Below, one piece after another: positions 29,399 to 38,568 of a stretch of DNA of 64,000 bases. Made by a program: the position numbers and the translations under genes. Numbering within the stretch: position 1 is the stretch's first letter; every line of letters begins with the position of its first letter. The stretch spans positions 62,001-126,000 of the forward strand of contig JAMFRP010000019.1 of NCBI GenBank assembly GCA_026224775.1, in the 5' to 3' direction. This DNA is from Bacteroidota bacterium. Its GTDB lineage: Bacteria; Bacteroidota; Bacteroidia; Sphingobacteriales; Sphingobacteriaceae. Below the pieces are notes generated by a model. It saw nothing but the letters and a program-made list of their open reading frames with translations, ran no database searches and was not told where the DNA came from.

Positions 29399-29641
29399 AT
29401 CAGGTACCGGATCATGCCCGTGGCCTCCCCACGGATTGCAACTGGCAATACGTTTCAAAGTTAACCATCCGCCCTTAAAAGCGCCATGTTTTTTGATAGC
29501 TTCTACACCATATTGGGAGCAGGTAGGAGTGTAACGACAAGAAGCGCCTGTCATGGGCGATATAAAGTATTGATATATCTTTATCAGCACCAGGAAGATA
29601 CCGCCTAAAATAGCTTTAAATAGGTTATAGATGAGCATCAT
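29396..29641 (-). CDS. yidD: Membrane protein insertion efficiency factor
   Basis: 81 aa. The conserved '[17 protein letters not shown]' segment and the C-terminal '[15 protein letters not shown]' identify the YidD family, which assists YidC-dependent insertion of membrane proteins. Its ATG overlaps the rnpA stop (ATGATG with TGA), as in the widespread rpmH-rnpA-yidD order. yidC is not adjacent here. Confidence 0.95.
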   Translation of the reverse strand: MMLIYNLFKAILGGIFLVLIKIYQYFISPMTGASCRYTPTCSQYGVEAIKKHGAFKGGWLTLKRIASCNPWGGHGHDPVPD

Positions 29642-30024
29642 TTAGCCAGTTCCTCGCTTAACTGTTTTAATAGCTTGAGCATTTTTTTGTCGAAAAGTTC
29701 ATAAGATTCTATCTGCTTGCCAATGTAACCTATGGAAAGGATGATTTTTTTATTGGCGACTGCAAGCAGTTCGTACAAGTGCTGCTGTTTGTTGAGGCGA
29801 TAAGCTTCGCGGAGACGGCGTTTTACCTGGTTACGATCAACCGCGTGTTTATAACGCCGTTTGGAAACAGAAATTAATAGCTGGGTAGGGACTGTTTGTG
29901 ACGCATCATCAACCAGAAGCCATGATGCCTTGAAGGGATAGCACAAAAAAGAAGAGCCCTTATGAAAAAGCTCATCAATAAGCTTTTTATTACATAAACG
30001 TTCTTCTTTTTTAAAAGTATACAT
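29638..30024 (-). CDS. rnpA: Ribonuclease P protein component
   Basis: 128 aa. The signature helix [13 protein letters not shown], the core of the RNR motif that contacts P RNA, lies near residues 78-90; the preceding strand region contains '[14 protein letters not shown]'. It binds the 5' leader of pre-tRNA within RNase P. It is flanked by rpmH upstream and an overlapping yidD downstream. Confidence 0.95.
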   Translation of the reverse strand: MYTFKKEERLCNKKLIDELFHKGSSFLCYPFKASWLLVDDASQTVPTQLLISVSKRRYKHAVDRNQVKRRLREAYRLNKQQHLYELLAVANKKIILSIGYIGKQIESYELFDKKMLKLLKQLSEELAK

Positions 30025-30098
30025 ATTTTGCTGATGCGGAACCGAAAATTAAGCAAATAACGGCTCAAATTCCTATAAAGGAAATTGCAACCAGCTTA

Positions 30099-30257
30099 TT
30101 ATGCTTTATGACGACCTTCGTCAGATACTGACAGTCTTTTTCTACCTTTAGCTCTTCTAGCTGCTAATATTCTTCTGCCGTTAGCTGATGCCATACGCTC
30201 ACGGAAACCGTGTTTATTTCTTCTTTTTCTTTGAGAAGGCTGGAAAGTTCTTTTCAT
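30099..30257 (-). CDS. rpmH: 50S ribosomal protein L34
   Basis: 52 aa, read from ATG at 30257 to TAA at 30099. It starts [20 protein letters not shown] and continues with the L34 hallmark '[23 protein letters not shown]'. It is followed by rnpA 74 bases downstream, the classic arrangement. It is short and easily missed. Confidence 0.97.
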   Translation of the reverse strand: MKRTFQPSQRKRRNKHGFRERMASANGRRILAARRAKGRKRLSVSDEGRHKA

Positions 30258-30393
30258 GATTATTTTTATTCTATCGTTGTTTAAAAAAACAAGAGCGCAA
30301 ATGTAGTAATTAAAGTTAAAAGTTAAAAGTGGAATTTGAAATTAGTTGAGAGAATGTTTTAACAAGTAATAAACATAATCTTAATAAAAAAAA

Positions 30394-30479
30394 TGTCATT
30401 CTGAACGGAGTGAAGAATCTATCCGTTATACATAGCGTAAATGCCTATCGATAGATTCTTCGCTCCGCTCAGAATGACA
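30394..30479. repeat. Dispersed palindrome, family B (copy 1)
   Basis: Arms of about 30 bases begin TGTCATTCTGAACGGAGTGA and end with the near-complement, around a 26-base loop. A second copy is at 37093. It lies in the 231-base gap between rpmH and lysS. Confidence 0.85.
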
Positions 30480-30488
30480 AAGGATTAA

Positions 30489-32210
30489 CTACTCAAACCA
30501 AGTCATTACAACCTCTTTTACAGGCATATCTATATTCAATTTCATTTTCTTACGCATTCCGCCAAGGTCATTAAATACTTTGTTGGGGTTAGCCGCTTTT
30601 AGTTCTTCAACAGTGTTAAAGCCCATTTTATTTAGTACAGGCACCCATTCGGGTGGTACACCAATGTTCACAAAATCATCAAGGGTAGCAATTTTTGATT
30701 TTTTCTCTGGGCGCATCTGCGGGAAAAATAATACTTCCTGTATAGTGCTCTGGTTGGTCATCATCATCACCAAACGGTCAATACCTATACCCAGGCCTGA
30801 TGTTGGCGGCATACCGTATTCCAACGCGCGTAAAAAGTCATCATCCATGGCCATTGCTTCGTCATCACCACGGCCTGCTAATAATAACTGATCCTCAAAG
30901 CGCTCACGCTGGTCTATAGGGTCATTTAATTCTGAGTAGGCGTTAGCTATCTCCTTGCCATTTACAAACAGCTCAAAGCGCTCTACAAGGCCTTCTTTGC
31001 TGCGGTGCTTTTTGGCAAGCGGAGTCATCTCGATGGGGTAGTCGGTTATATAGGTCGGCTGTATCAGATTAGCCTCCACTTTGGCGCCGAATATCTCATC
31101 AATTAACTTACCTTTACCCATGCTTTCATTGGTTTCAATACCCAAATCGGCACAAGTTTCACGCAGGCCTGCTTCATCCATTTCAGATACATCAATCCCG
31201 GTATATTTCAGGATAGAATCATACATGGATAGTTTTACATACGGCCCTGCGAAATTGATCTCGTTAGCACCATATTGCACTACCGGGATACCATGTATAG
31301 CACGTGTTACGTGCTCCAGGCATTTTTCCACCATTTCCATCATCCATATATAGTCCTTATAGGCCACATATATTTCTACTGAGGTGAATTCCGGGTTATG
31401 TGTGCGGTCCATACCCTCGTTGCGGAACATTTTACCAAACTCGTATACGCCGTCAAAACCGGCAACTATCAGTCGTTTTAAATAAAGTTCGTTGGCTATG
31501 CGCAAAAACAGCGGCATATCCAGTGTATTATGGTGCGTAGCGAAAGGCCTTGCAGCAGCGCCACCATGTACGGGTTGTAATATTGGTGTTTCCACTTCCA
31601 TCCAGCCTTCGCTGTTAAAGTAATCGCGCATGCTGCTGATCACTTTTGAGCGGTTGATGAAGATCTGTTTAAAATCCGGGTTAACGGTCAGATCCACATA
31701 ACGCTGGCGGTAACGTTGCTCAGGGTCGGTAAAACCATCGTGTATATTACCATCCTCGTCGCGTTTTACAACCGGAAGTGGTTTTAATGATTTCGATAAA
31801 ACGAATAATTGCTGCACGTGTACAGAAATTTCGCCAGTTTGGGTTAGGAAAACATAACCTTTAATGCCGATATAGTCGCCAATATCTAATAGCTTTTTGA
31901 ATACAGTATTGTATAAGGTCTTATCCTCATCAGGACAAATATCATCACGTTTTAAATAGATCTGGATGCGGCCTGTTGAATCCTGTAACTCAGCAAACGA
32001 GGCGCTGCCCATAATGCGGCGCGTCATGATACGACCGGCAAGGGTTACATGCTTGTAAGTATCAGGGTTAGCTTCAAAGTTTTCGGTTATATCCTTTGCC
32101 CATGCGGTCACATCAAAAGCTTCGGCAGGGTAAGGGTTGATGCCTAAATTGCGAAGCTGTTGTAATGATTCGCGGCGTAAAATTTCCTGTTCGGATAGTG
32201 CAATACTCAT
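30489..32210 (-). CDS. lysS: Lysyl-tRNA synthetase, class II
   Basis: 573 aa. An N-terminal OB-fold anticodon-binding domain (about 50-155) is followed by the class II core; motif 2 includes '[12 protein letters not shown]' and motif 3 '[11 protein letters not shown]'. The canonical enzyme ends near residue 500. Here about 65 extra residues follow, containing '[20 protein letters not shown]', a helix-hairpin-helix-like pattern also present in other Bacteroidota LysS. It charges tRNA-Lys. It has its own upstream region of about 200 bases and is divergent from the next gene. Confidence 0.96.
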   Translation of the reverse strand: MSIALSEQEILRRESLQQLRNLGINPYPAEAFDVTAWAKDITENFEANPDTYKHVTLAGRIMTRRIMGSASFAELQDSTGRIQIYLKRDDICPDEDKTLYNTVFKKLLDIGDYIGIKGYVFLTQTGEISVHVQQLFVLSKSLKPLPVVKRDEDGNIHDGFTDPEQRYRQRYVDLTVNPDFKQIFINRSKVISSMRDYFNSEGWMEVETPILQPVHGGAAARPFATHHNTLDMPLFLRIANELYLKRLIVAGFDGVYEFGKMFRNEGMDRTHNPEFTSVEIYVAYKDYIWMMEMVEKCLEHVTRAIHGIPVVQYGANEINFAGPYVKLSMYDSILKYTGIDVSEMDEAGLRETCADLGIETNESMGKGKLIDEIFGAKVEANLIQPTYITDYPIEMTPLAKKHRSKEGLVERFELFVNGKEIANAYSELNDPIDQRERFEDQLLLAGRGDDEAMAMDDDFLRALEYGMPPTSGLGIGIDRLVMMMTNQSTIQEVLFFPQMRPEKKSKIATLDDFVNIGVPPEWVPVLNKMGFNTVEELKAANPNKVFNDLGGMRKKMKLNIDMPVKEVVMTWFE

Positions 32211-32419
32211 ATTTTTATCAAAGCTGCAAAAATAGCGTTTTTTTGGATATGCAGCGATGTGTTTGTAAACAAGCTGTTTATTAACAAATGCGAAGATTCA
32301 GTTGGGTGTAATATGTACACTTAGTGCTAAATTTTGTATCGTGATTAATTAAAAAACTGTATTTTTACACATCTTATCCAACGTAGGATATTGCTCCCGG
32401 AATACTAAATACAAAGCGT

Positions 32420-33901
32420 ATGACCCCCATTCAGAATACGGACATCGGCACAAAACAAAAAGCTTTAGCTATAAATCTCGACCCTCAAATATATGGGTCA
32501 TTTGCCGAAATAGGTGCAGGACAGGATGTTGCAGCCAACTTTTTTAAAGCAGGCGCAGCAGCGGGAACAGTAGCTAAAACCATGTCGGCTTACGACATGA
32601 TTTTTTCTGATGCTATTTACGGGGCACAACAAAGTCGCCGTTATGTGAGCGAACCCCGCTTAATATCGATGCTGGAGCGCGAATATGGCTTGTTGATTGA
32701 ACGACTTGCTGAGCAACGTGGTAAAACAACAACTTTTTTTGCTTTCTCGGATACCATGTCGGCGCTTAATTATCATAAAACAAATGATGGCCACGGTTGG
32801 ATGGGAGTAAGGTTTCAGTTAGAGCCGGATGGTGAGTTTAACGATGTAGTATTGCATGTTAAGCTGTTGGATAATGATAATAATCTGCAACAACAAGCGG
32901 TGGGTATTTTGGGCGTAAACCTGATTTATGCCTGTTTTTATTATCACGATAATCCTCCATTATTCTTGCTTTCATTGATGGACGAGCTGTCAAAAGATCG
33001 TTTGCAGATAGATATGATTCGCTTTGAAGGACCTAATTTTACTAAGGTAGATAACAGGCTAATGAGCCTTCATCTGGTGAAATATGGCTTCTCGGATGCC
33101 GCGGTATTTGGTCCGGATGGTAAGAATCAACAGCCCTCTGAAGTTTTGTATAAGAAGCACATAGTGGTGATCCGTGGTCGTTTCCGCCCGATTATCAACG
33201 TGCATCTGGATATGCTGAGTACCGGCGTTAAGCAGTTTATGCAGGAACCCGATGTTGATCCCAAAAACGTGGTGGTGATCACCGAGCTCACCCTGCAATC
33301 CCTGAAAGAGCGTAATGCCGATGAATCTGCTGAGATCGATGAAAAAGATTTCCTGGATAGGGTAGATATTCTTTGCTCGCTTGGGCAAACGGTATTGATC
33401 TCAAATTTCCACGAGTATTATAAACTGGTGTCCTATCTGTCCAAGATCACCATACTAAAATTAGGTGTGGTTTTGGGTTATCCTAACTTAGAATACATCT
33501 TCTCCGAAGAGCATTATAAAGAACTTCCCGGCGGTATTTTGGAGTCATTCGCTACGCTGTTTAGCCGTAAGGTGAAGCTGTTCATTTACCCAACCCTGCG
33601 CGATGGCGTGATCTGGAATTGCCTGCGTTTTAACCCGCCCGCGCACTTATTCGACTTGTATCGCTATCTGATCGCCAACAACAAGATAGAGGATATCCAT
33701 CATTACAACGAGAATAACCTGCACGTGCAAACCGACATTGTACTACAACTGATCAAACAGGGCGTTGAAGGCTGGGAACAATATGTGCCCGCTGATGTTG
33801 CCGCCATGATTAAAGAGCGTAAGTTATTTGGCTATACCTTTAATGCAGATGCAGGCAAAGAGCAGGTGCTAACCGCATCAAGCGAAGACAACGATATTTA
33901 A
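32420..33901 (+). CDS. Conserved protein of unknown function
   Basis: 493 aa, well conserved in feel (I believe it is widespread in Bacteroidota), with no signal peptide or membrane span. The N-terminus 'QKALAINLDPQIYGSFAEIGAGQ' and 'TMSAYDMIFSDAIYG' are striking, as are 'FFAFSDTMSAL' and 'GWMGVRFQLEP'. The middle contains 'VVITELTLQSLKER', and the C-terminal part 'FSRKVKLFIYPTLRDG' is nucleotide-enzyme-like but shows no recognisable catalytic motif. Databases give conflicting labels for relatives, and I do not assign a function. It is monocistronic, with about 200 bases of upstream DNA shared with lysS. Confidence 0.7.
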   Translation: MTPIQNTDIGTKQKALAINLDPQIYGSFAEIGAGQDVAANFFKAGAAAGTVAKTMSAYDMIFSDAIYGAQQSRRYVSEPRLISMLEREYGLLIERLAEQRGKTTTFFAFSDTMSALNYHKTNDGHGWMGVRFQLEPDGEFNDVVLHVKLLDNDNNLQQQAVGILGVNLIYACFYYHDNPPLFLLSLMDELSKDRLQIDMIRFEGPNFTKVDNRLMSLHLVKYGFSDAAVFGPDGKNQQPSEVLYKKHIVVIRGRFRPIINVHLDMLSTGVKQFMQEPDVDPKNVVVITELTLQSLKERNADESAEIDEKDFLDRVDILCSLGQTVLISNFHEYYKLVSYLSKITILKLGVVLGYPNLEYIFSEEHYKELPGGILESFATLFSRKVKLFIYPTLRDGVIWNCLRFNPPAHLFDLYRYLIANNKIEDIHHYNENNLHVQTDIVLQLIKQGVEGWEQYVPADVAAMIKERKLFGYTFNADAGKEQVLTASSEDNDI

Positions 33902-34033
33902 CCGCTGTACCACGGTACAAGTGAAACAGGTGGTACATTTGGTACACTTTTCAGCCATTTTATGCCCTAAAAACACCCAAAAAGTGATTTTTTAGATGTG
34001 AAAAATGTTCTAAAAAGCATGTTTTTAGCTTGT

Positions 34034-34045
34034 TTTTGATCAAAA
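34034..34045. promoter_or_regulatory. Candidate operator TTTTGATCAAAA upstream of the AraC-family gene
   Basis: A perfect 12-base palindrome about 95 bases before the AraC start, with the related sequence AAAAACTGATCAAAT at about 34097. The 237-base gap (33902-34138) has no gene, but many A/T runs with TTTTTAG words. Autoregulation is possible but unproven. Confidence 0.35.
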
Positions 34046-34138
34046 TCACCCTCCAAAATCACTAAAAACGACAGTTTTTATACTTGTTAGAATCAAAAAC
34101 TGATCAAATTCCATCGTCTTTTTCCCGTTATTTGTATC

Positions 34139-35032
34139 ATGTATTATTCCGATACCGAAACCGTCATCCCCAAATTTCAGCTGGAGCCTGATACCCTCAC
34201 CGGTAATAAAATGCTCCGGATGGATAAGGTAGATTGCAGCATGAGCATGATGCGGTCGGATTTTTTGCAGCCACACCGTAAGGATTATTACTTCTTCTGT
34301 CTGGTAAGGCAAGGCAGCAGCAGGCATTGGATCGACATGACCCCTTATACGCTAAAGCCTGATACCTTCTACTTCACCATACCACATCAGGTACAGCTAA
34401 AAGAAGAAGCTGAACCACTTACAGGTATGATAATGGCTTTTACCGAAGAGTTTTTAGCTTTAGAGTGCAATAGCTCATTAAAGCAATTACCTGTCATTCG
34501 AAACAAGTACAATGGGCACGAGATTAGTTTGAATACTGATGATGTAGTTTTTGTGGAAGATGTTTTAGTGAAAATGTATGCCGAGTACATCACCAAAAAC
34601 AACTGGCAGCATGGCATGATGATGGCCTATATACAGGTGCTGATGATTTACCTGAGCAGGCTATATACCGAGCAGTACAGCAATGCCGCGCAAACACCGG
34701 ACAGGCTAATGCTGAAAAAATACCTCTCCAAGATAGAGGAATCCTACACCCAAACCCACGAGGTAACCGCTTATGCCGATATGCTCAACATATCCGCCGG
34801 GCATTTAAGCGGGGTAGTAAAGGAGCAAAGCGGCAAACCCGCCATCACCCACATACACGAGCGTTTGATCCTCGAAGCCAAAAGGTTGCTTTTCCATACC
34901 GAGCATTCAATTAAAGAGATCGCTTTTCAGTTGGGTTTTGAGGATGCATCTTATTTTAACAGATTCTTTAAACGACTGGCAAAGCACACGCCAGCGGAGT
35001 ACCGCACTACCATCCGTGAAATGTACCAGTGA
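34139..35032 (+). CDS. AraC-family transcriptional regulator
   Basis: 297 aa. An N-terminal cupin-like sensing domain (about 20-170) is followed by the two-HTH AraC domain: 'EVTAYADMLNISAGHLSGVVKE' as the first HTH and 'IKEIAFQLGFEDASYFNRFFKR' (about 261-282) as the second, the family signature. The SDR gene lies 72 bases downstream on the same strand and is its most likely target; such AraC-SDR pairs are common. The ligand is unknown. Confidence 0.93.
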   Translation: MYYSDTETVIPKFQLEPDTLTGNKMLRMDKVDCSMSMMRSDFLQPHRKDYYFFCLVRQGSSRHWIDMTPYTLKPDTFYFTIPHQVQLKEEAEPLTGMIMAFTEEFLALECNSSLKQLPVIRNKYNGHEISLNTDDVVFVEDVLVKMYAEYITKNNWQHGMMMAYIQVLMIYLSRLYTEQYSNAAQTPDRLMLKKYLSKIEESYTQTHEVTAYADMLNISAGHLSGVVKEQSGKPAITHIHERLILEAKRLLFHTEHSIKEIAFQLGFEDASYFNRFFKRLAKHTPAEYRTTIREMYQ

Positions 35033-35104
35033 AACCCTTAGGAGTGCAATCTAGCCGCTAACATACCGGCTACCTTTGTGTTGTAATAAAATAACATACA
35101 GCAC

Positions 35105-35830
35105 ATGAAAAAAGTATTGATAACAGGAGCCAACAAAAGCATTGGCTTTGAAGCAACCCGACAATTATTAAAACAAGGATATTTCGTTTACTTAGGTGCC
35201 CGTGATAAGGCCAAAGGCGAAGAGGCCGTTGCCAAATTAAAGACCGAAGGATTAACCAACGTAGAAGCTATCCAAATCGATGTGAGCAACCCCGGATCTA
35301 TCGAAGCCGCAAGCAAGCAGATCGATTCGCTTGATGTATTAATTAACAATGCGGGCATCAGTGGCGGCATCCCGCAAACTGCTTTAGCAACCACCACTGA
35401 TACCATCCGCGAAGTATTTGATACTAATTTCTTCGGCATGATCAACGTGACCAAAGCATTTTTAGATACATTGAAGAAATCAGCCGAGCCAAGGATCGTT
35501 AACGTGACCTCTGGCCTAGGCTCGCTTACCCTGCATGCCGACCCAAACTGGAAGTATTACAAAGTGAAAAGTGCCGCCTATGGTCCGTCAAAATCAGCGC
35601 TAAATGCCTATACCATTGTGTTGGCTTACGAACTGCAGGATACCGCTTTCAAGGTAAATGCTGTTGACCCAGGCTATACCGCAACCGACTTTAACCACCA
35701 CAGCGGCCCCGGTACCGTTGAAGATGCCGCAGCAAGAGTAGTCAAATACGCCACCATCGACCCAAACGGCCCAACTGGCGGTTTCTTCAGCGATGACAAT
35801 AACCCGGAAACCGGGGTTAGTCCGTGGTAG
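35105..35830 (+). CDS. Short-chain dehydrogenase/reductase
   Basis: 241 aa. The Rossmann cofactor loop is TGANKSIG (residues 7-14), NNAG is near 88-91, and the catalytic S...YxxxK is 'VTSGLG' with 'YGPSKSALN' near 160. The classical SDR fold favours NADP(H) because basic residues follow the second strand (GARDKAKG). The substrate is unknown. It follows the AraC gene and likely forms an inducible pair with it. Confidence 0.92.
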   Translation: MKKVLITGANKSIGFEATRQLLKQGYFVYLGARDKAKGEEAVAKLKTEGLTNVEAIQIDVSNPGSIEAASKQIDSLDVLINNAGISGGIPQTALATTTDTIREVFDTNFFGMINVTKAFLDTLKKSAEPRIVNVTSGLGSLTLHADPNWKYYKVKSAAYGPSKSALNAYTIVLAYELQDTAFKVNAVDPGYTATDFNHHSGPGTVEDAAARVVKYATIDPNGPTGGFFSDDNNPETGVSPW

Positions 35831-35937
35831 TCTGAACCAGGATTTAACGGATTTTTTTGATTTACAGGATGTTTCTTTCTAACACCTTGTATAAAGTCCA
35901 GCGGCCATTCCTGCCTTTGTTGGTGTTGTCACCATAC

Positions 35938-36088
35938 GTGTTCGGAAGATGAGATTTGCTTCTTTTTCTAATGATTTTTTTATAAAAAAAGAGAGGGGTG
36001 TCATGCTGGTACCCGAAGCATCAGCGTAAAGGCCTTTGCCCACATGCTTCGAGTACCAGCATGACACCCTTTTTAATCTTCCGAACAC
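35938..36088. repeat. Composite palindrome: GTGTTCGGAAGAT arms enclosing a second palindrome (family C)
   Basis: Outer arms GTGTTCGGAAGAT (35938-35950) and its complement (36076-36088) enclose an inner palindrome at 35996-36069 that starts GGGTGTCATGCTGGTACC. The left outer arm is extended by GTTGGTGTTGTCACCA, a word also used at 38483. It occupies most of the 311-base gap 35831-36141, which also holds a TCTGAACC half-repeat at 35831. Confidence 0.75.
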
Positions 36089-36141
36089 CAACAAGGGCGG
36101 AATTTATCATCTGTAGAACACCATAATGGTAATAGCTAAGC

Positions 36142-36885
36142 CTACTTAGTAGCCACAATCTGCGCGTTATAATCATTAAATGCTGCAACAATCGCGTCTG
36201 CTTCTTCCTGCTTAAAGGCGGATTTTTTTGCCGTTGCTATCATTTTTGCCATTAATCCTTTATGCGCAACAACAGGTTGGTTACCATAACCTCCCGTTTG
36301 ATACTTGTCTTGTACTGCCGGTACCTCGGCAAGCATCTTCAACATATCGATATCAAAAGCATTACGTTGTTTTTTTTCATCGTCCTTGGTGCAAAGAATT
36401 TTGTAACCTGTCAGCAAATCTTGTTTTCGCTGTGCCTCATCCTGGTCTAATTTTTCTTCAGTACCCGAATCCGCATAGTAATCAGCCGGGTAATCATAAA
36501 AACGATGGGAACTGATACGGCCTATCGTTAATCGTTCCATCATGTGGTCATTAGTGCCCATGCTTTTCAATTGTAAATTTTCAAGGTTAACATAATGAAC
36601 CTTATCAAATATGCGGTCGCCTACCCGGTACATTTGCATGTCGTCAGCTCTGTATTTTTTACCTTTTGCATTAGGGTTGGCAGCATAAGCAGCCGAATCA
36701 ATAAACCATATATAACGCTGGTTATACCAGGGCATATCATCATGTAAGCGGATCATGCCGTTTTCGCTTGTCCCGTCTTTAAAGGTAACTGTACCCGGGC
36801 GATATTCATAAGGAATGTCCTGCGCCTTACAAACTGATAAGCCAAAACCCAGGAATAGGGTTAATACAATACAAAGTTTTTTCAT
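36142..36885 (-). CDS. Secreted hypothetical protein
   Basis: The ATG at 36885 (247 aa) gives a clean signal peptide, MKKLCIVLTLFLGFGLSVCKAQ, and is preferred to an in-frame start 21 bases upstream. The mature part begins with a beta-rich segment, 'GTVTFKDGTSENGMIRL', similar to the small barrel seen in many Bacteroidota secreted proteins. A charged helical tail with several Lys/Gln follows. I recognise no family. It is bordered on both sides by repeat-rich gaps. Confidence 0.6.
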   Translation of the reverse strand: MKKLCIVLTLFLGFGLSVCKAQDIPYEYRPGTVTFKDGTSENGMIRLHDDMPWYNQRYIWFIDSAAYAANPNAKGKKYRADDMQMYRVGDRIFDKVHYVNLENLQLKSMGTNDHMMERLTIGRISSHRFYDYPADYYADSGTEEKLDQDEAQRKQDLLTGYKILCTKDDEKKQRNAFDIDMLKMLAEVPAVQDKYQTGGYGNQPVVAHKGLMAKMIATAKKSAFKQEEADAIVAAFNDYNAQIVATK

Positions 36886-37092
36886 TGTGACTGGTTTAAG
36901 AATCAAATATACCCAAATGTCCCATTTATCAAAATGCTTCTATTGAATGTTATTTATAATAAACGAGGCTACAATTATTAAACACTAATTCTCCTGTTTG
37001 GGCTCGTGGAAATTAGTTTCAGTTGTATAAGCACATGTGGCATGCGTGCGCCAGCAAAGGATGATTTATTAAATGATATTAATTTTTCCCTT

Positions 37093-37178
37093 TGTCATTC
37101 TGAACGCAGTGAAGAATCTATCGATTGGCATCACCGTTTGCATATCAGCGGATAGATTATTCGTCCCTCAGTATGACA
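37093..37178. repeat. Dispersed palindrome, family B (copy 2)
   Basis: It starts TGTCATTCTGAACGCAGTGA and ends with a decayed complement (GTATGACA). It has the same length as the copy at 30394 and lies in the 460-base gap between the secreted protein and the REP islet. The rest of this gap is AT-rich, with no gene seen. Confidence 0.75.
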
Positions 37179-37330
37179 AATCTTTTAAACTACAGTTAAT
37201 CCCAATCTACTGACAAAACAGTGTCAGCACTTATCCCAAACCATTTCCCGAAATTTGTATACGGGTCATCCGCTCTTGTGAAAGAGCAACGAAAGTTCTT
37301 TGAAATATAAAAATTAAACGTGTTTTAGTC

Positions 37331-37361
37331 CCCGCAGGGCCTCTCGAAGAGGGGTCTGCGG
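37331..37361. repeat. REP palindrome 1, left boundary of the islet
   Basis: CCCGCAGGGCCTCTCGAAGA followed by a near-complementary arm. It lies eight bases beyond the stop codon of the truncated acyl-CoA ligase copy, mirroring the REP at 39981 beyond the intact gene. Confidence 0.85.
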
Positions 37362-37369
37362 AAGTCACC

Positions 37370-37513
37370 TACTCCGCATCCGCTTCCTGCAAATACATCT
37401 CATCAATATAATCAGCGTATTTCTTCTCGATTACTTTGCGTTTGGCCTTCATGGTAGGGGTTATTTCGCCTTCATCCATACTGAATGGGTTGCGCTTGAT
37501 CTTGAAGTTTTTT
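37370..37513 (-). pseudogene. 3'-terminal fragment of an acyl-CoA ligase gene
   Basis: Reading the minus strand from 37513 gives the last ~47 residues of a long-chain acyl-CoA ligase (KNFKIKRNPFSMDEGE to DEMYLQEADAE, stop TAG). They match the end of the intact gene at 40029-41942 residue for residue except for the last amino acid. The DNA differs at about 11 positions, all third-base synonymous changes. Homology stops abruptly at 37513, where the 18-bp repeats begin. It is a remnant of a diverged allele or paralogue that evolved as a functional gene, not a recent copy of its neighbour. Confidence 0.88.
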
Positions 37514-37584
37514 AGTCTCCGCAAGTTTTTCAGTCTCCGCAAGTTTTTCAGTCTCCGCAGGGTCTCTCGGAGAGGACCCTGCGG
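37514..37584. repeat. 18-bp tandem repeats leading into REP palindrome 2
   Basis: The unit AGTCTCCGCAAGTTTTTC occurs at 37514 and 37532, with a partial third unit at 37550 that runs into the REP CCGCAGGGTCTCTCGGAGAG at 37555-37584. A decayed relative (AGTCTCCGTAGAGTCTTTC) lies at 45244, after the methylmalonyl-CoA epimerase gene. Confidence 0.85.
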
Positions 37585-37598
37585 TATACGATTTTATT

Positions 37599-38168
37599 TT
37601 AAAACCAAACTAAACGATAATCTGTAATATTTACTATCGGATGCGATTTGTCATCAACATAAAAAGCAGCACTACTATACGGATAATCGGTAAATTCACG
37701 ACATAAGTTCCATTTTCCGGTAACCGGATTGTTATGCATATAAATCAATTTCTGATTTAGAAAATCAAGTGTGTAAACAGGTTTAGCATCAAATGAGGGT
37801 TCAAACACCTTATGCTTTTGTCCTTTCGCTTTTTCTTTTTCCGAACACGCAGCCGAAAGCCGATCCAATATTTCATTCTGTTTTTGTTGCTGCAACCGAT
37901 TTATTAATTCATACGCCATAAAACGTTTACCATTGCTAATAACTGTATTGAGGTTTTTTATACTTTCAGGAAGATTTAAAAGTAAGTGCACATGATTAGG
38001 CATTATAACAAAGCCAAAGCACTGTATTTTGTATCTTTCTGCGATCAGATTTAGCCAGCTATATACTAAACTGTAAGAATCAGTTATTTCAAATAACGGT
38101 ATCCATTGATAGCAAGTGAAAGTGATGAACCAAGTCTTATCGGTTAGTTCATGTTGGGTTCGGATCAT
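37599..38168 (-). CDS. REP-associated tyrosine transposase (RAYT, Y1/TnpA-REP family)
   Basis: 189 aa, normal for the family. The HUH metal-binding motif is present in 'VIMPNHVHLLL' (about 50-60), the N-terminal 'FITFTCYQW' strand fits the Y1 fold, and a tyrosine in 'IYMHNNPV' is the candidate nucleophile. RAYTs are single-copy, IS200-like nucleases that recognise REP hairpins. This one is bracketed by REPs at 37555 and 38214, and its first 32 codons are duplicated upstream. It looks intact and is therefore possibly active. Confidence 0.9.
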   Translation of the reverse strand: MIRTQHELTDKTWFITFTCYQWIPLFEITDSYSLVYSWLNLIAERYKIQCFGFVIMPNHVHLLLNLPESIKNLNTVISNGKRFMAYELINRLQQQKQNEILDRLSAACSEKEKAKGQKHKVFEPSFDAKPVYTLDFLNQKLIYMHNNPVTGKWNLCREFTDYPYSSAAFYVDDKSHPIVNITDYRLVWF

Positions 38169-38435
38169 TTGTGAAATATACTATTGGTTTTTATAATTCA
38201 CAAATTAGGGCAGCGCAGGGTCCTCTTCGAGAGACCCTGCGGAGACTGGAAAAGGTCGTAAGAACCGGTTATTTCAAATAACGGTATCCATTGATAGCAA
38301 GTGAAAGTGATGAACCAAGTCTTATCGGTTAGTTCATGTTGGGTTCGGATCATTTGTAAAATATACTATTGGTTTTTACAATTCACAAATTAGGGCAGCG
38401 CAGGGTCCTCTCCGAGAGACCCTGCGGAGACTGAG
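38073..38435. repeat. 185-bp-period tandem duplication of the RAYT 5' end plus REP
   Basis: 38073-38250 and 38258-38435 are about 97% identical. Each unit holds the first 32 RAYT codons, the leader, and one REP (38214-38242 and 38399-38427). The second unit is a truncated, non-functional RAYT 5' fragment. Very few differences mean that the duplication is young. Confidence 0.9.
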
Positions 38436-38482
38436 AAGTTTTTTGAAATATTATTGGATACGCTAAAAAACTCATTGCACAC

Positions 38483-38554
38483 TGCTCTTGTTGGTGTTGT
38501 CACCAACAAATACTAAAGCCATTTAATTTGTTGGTGACAACACCAACAAGAGCA
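38483..38554. repeat. Perfect 29-bp inverted repeat with nested palindromes
   Basis: Arms 38483-38511 and 38526-38554 are exact complements. Each arm itself contains the palindrome TTGGTG-TTGT-CACCAA, so the DNA can fold as one long hairpin or as two small ones. It sits 14 bases after the stop codon of the HEPN gene. The same inner word occurs at 35921. Confidence 0.9.
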
Positions 38555-38568
38555 GACTTTACTATAAA

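Noticed and set aside
32333..32367. TTTG ... TATTTTTA as a Bacteroidota -33/-7 promoter before 32420
   Set aside because: The -7 box lacks the final G and the spacer is longer than usual, so it is not reported as a promoter.
37514..37560. 18-bp units considered as a CRISPR array
   Set aside because: There are only two full units and a partial third, with no spacers between them, and they run directly into a REP hairpin.
37436..37627. 63-codon plus-strand frame with repeated FFSLRK peptide
   Set aside because: The repeated peptide is a direct translation of the 18-bp repeats across the pseudogene boundary.
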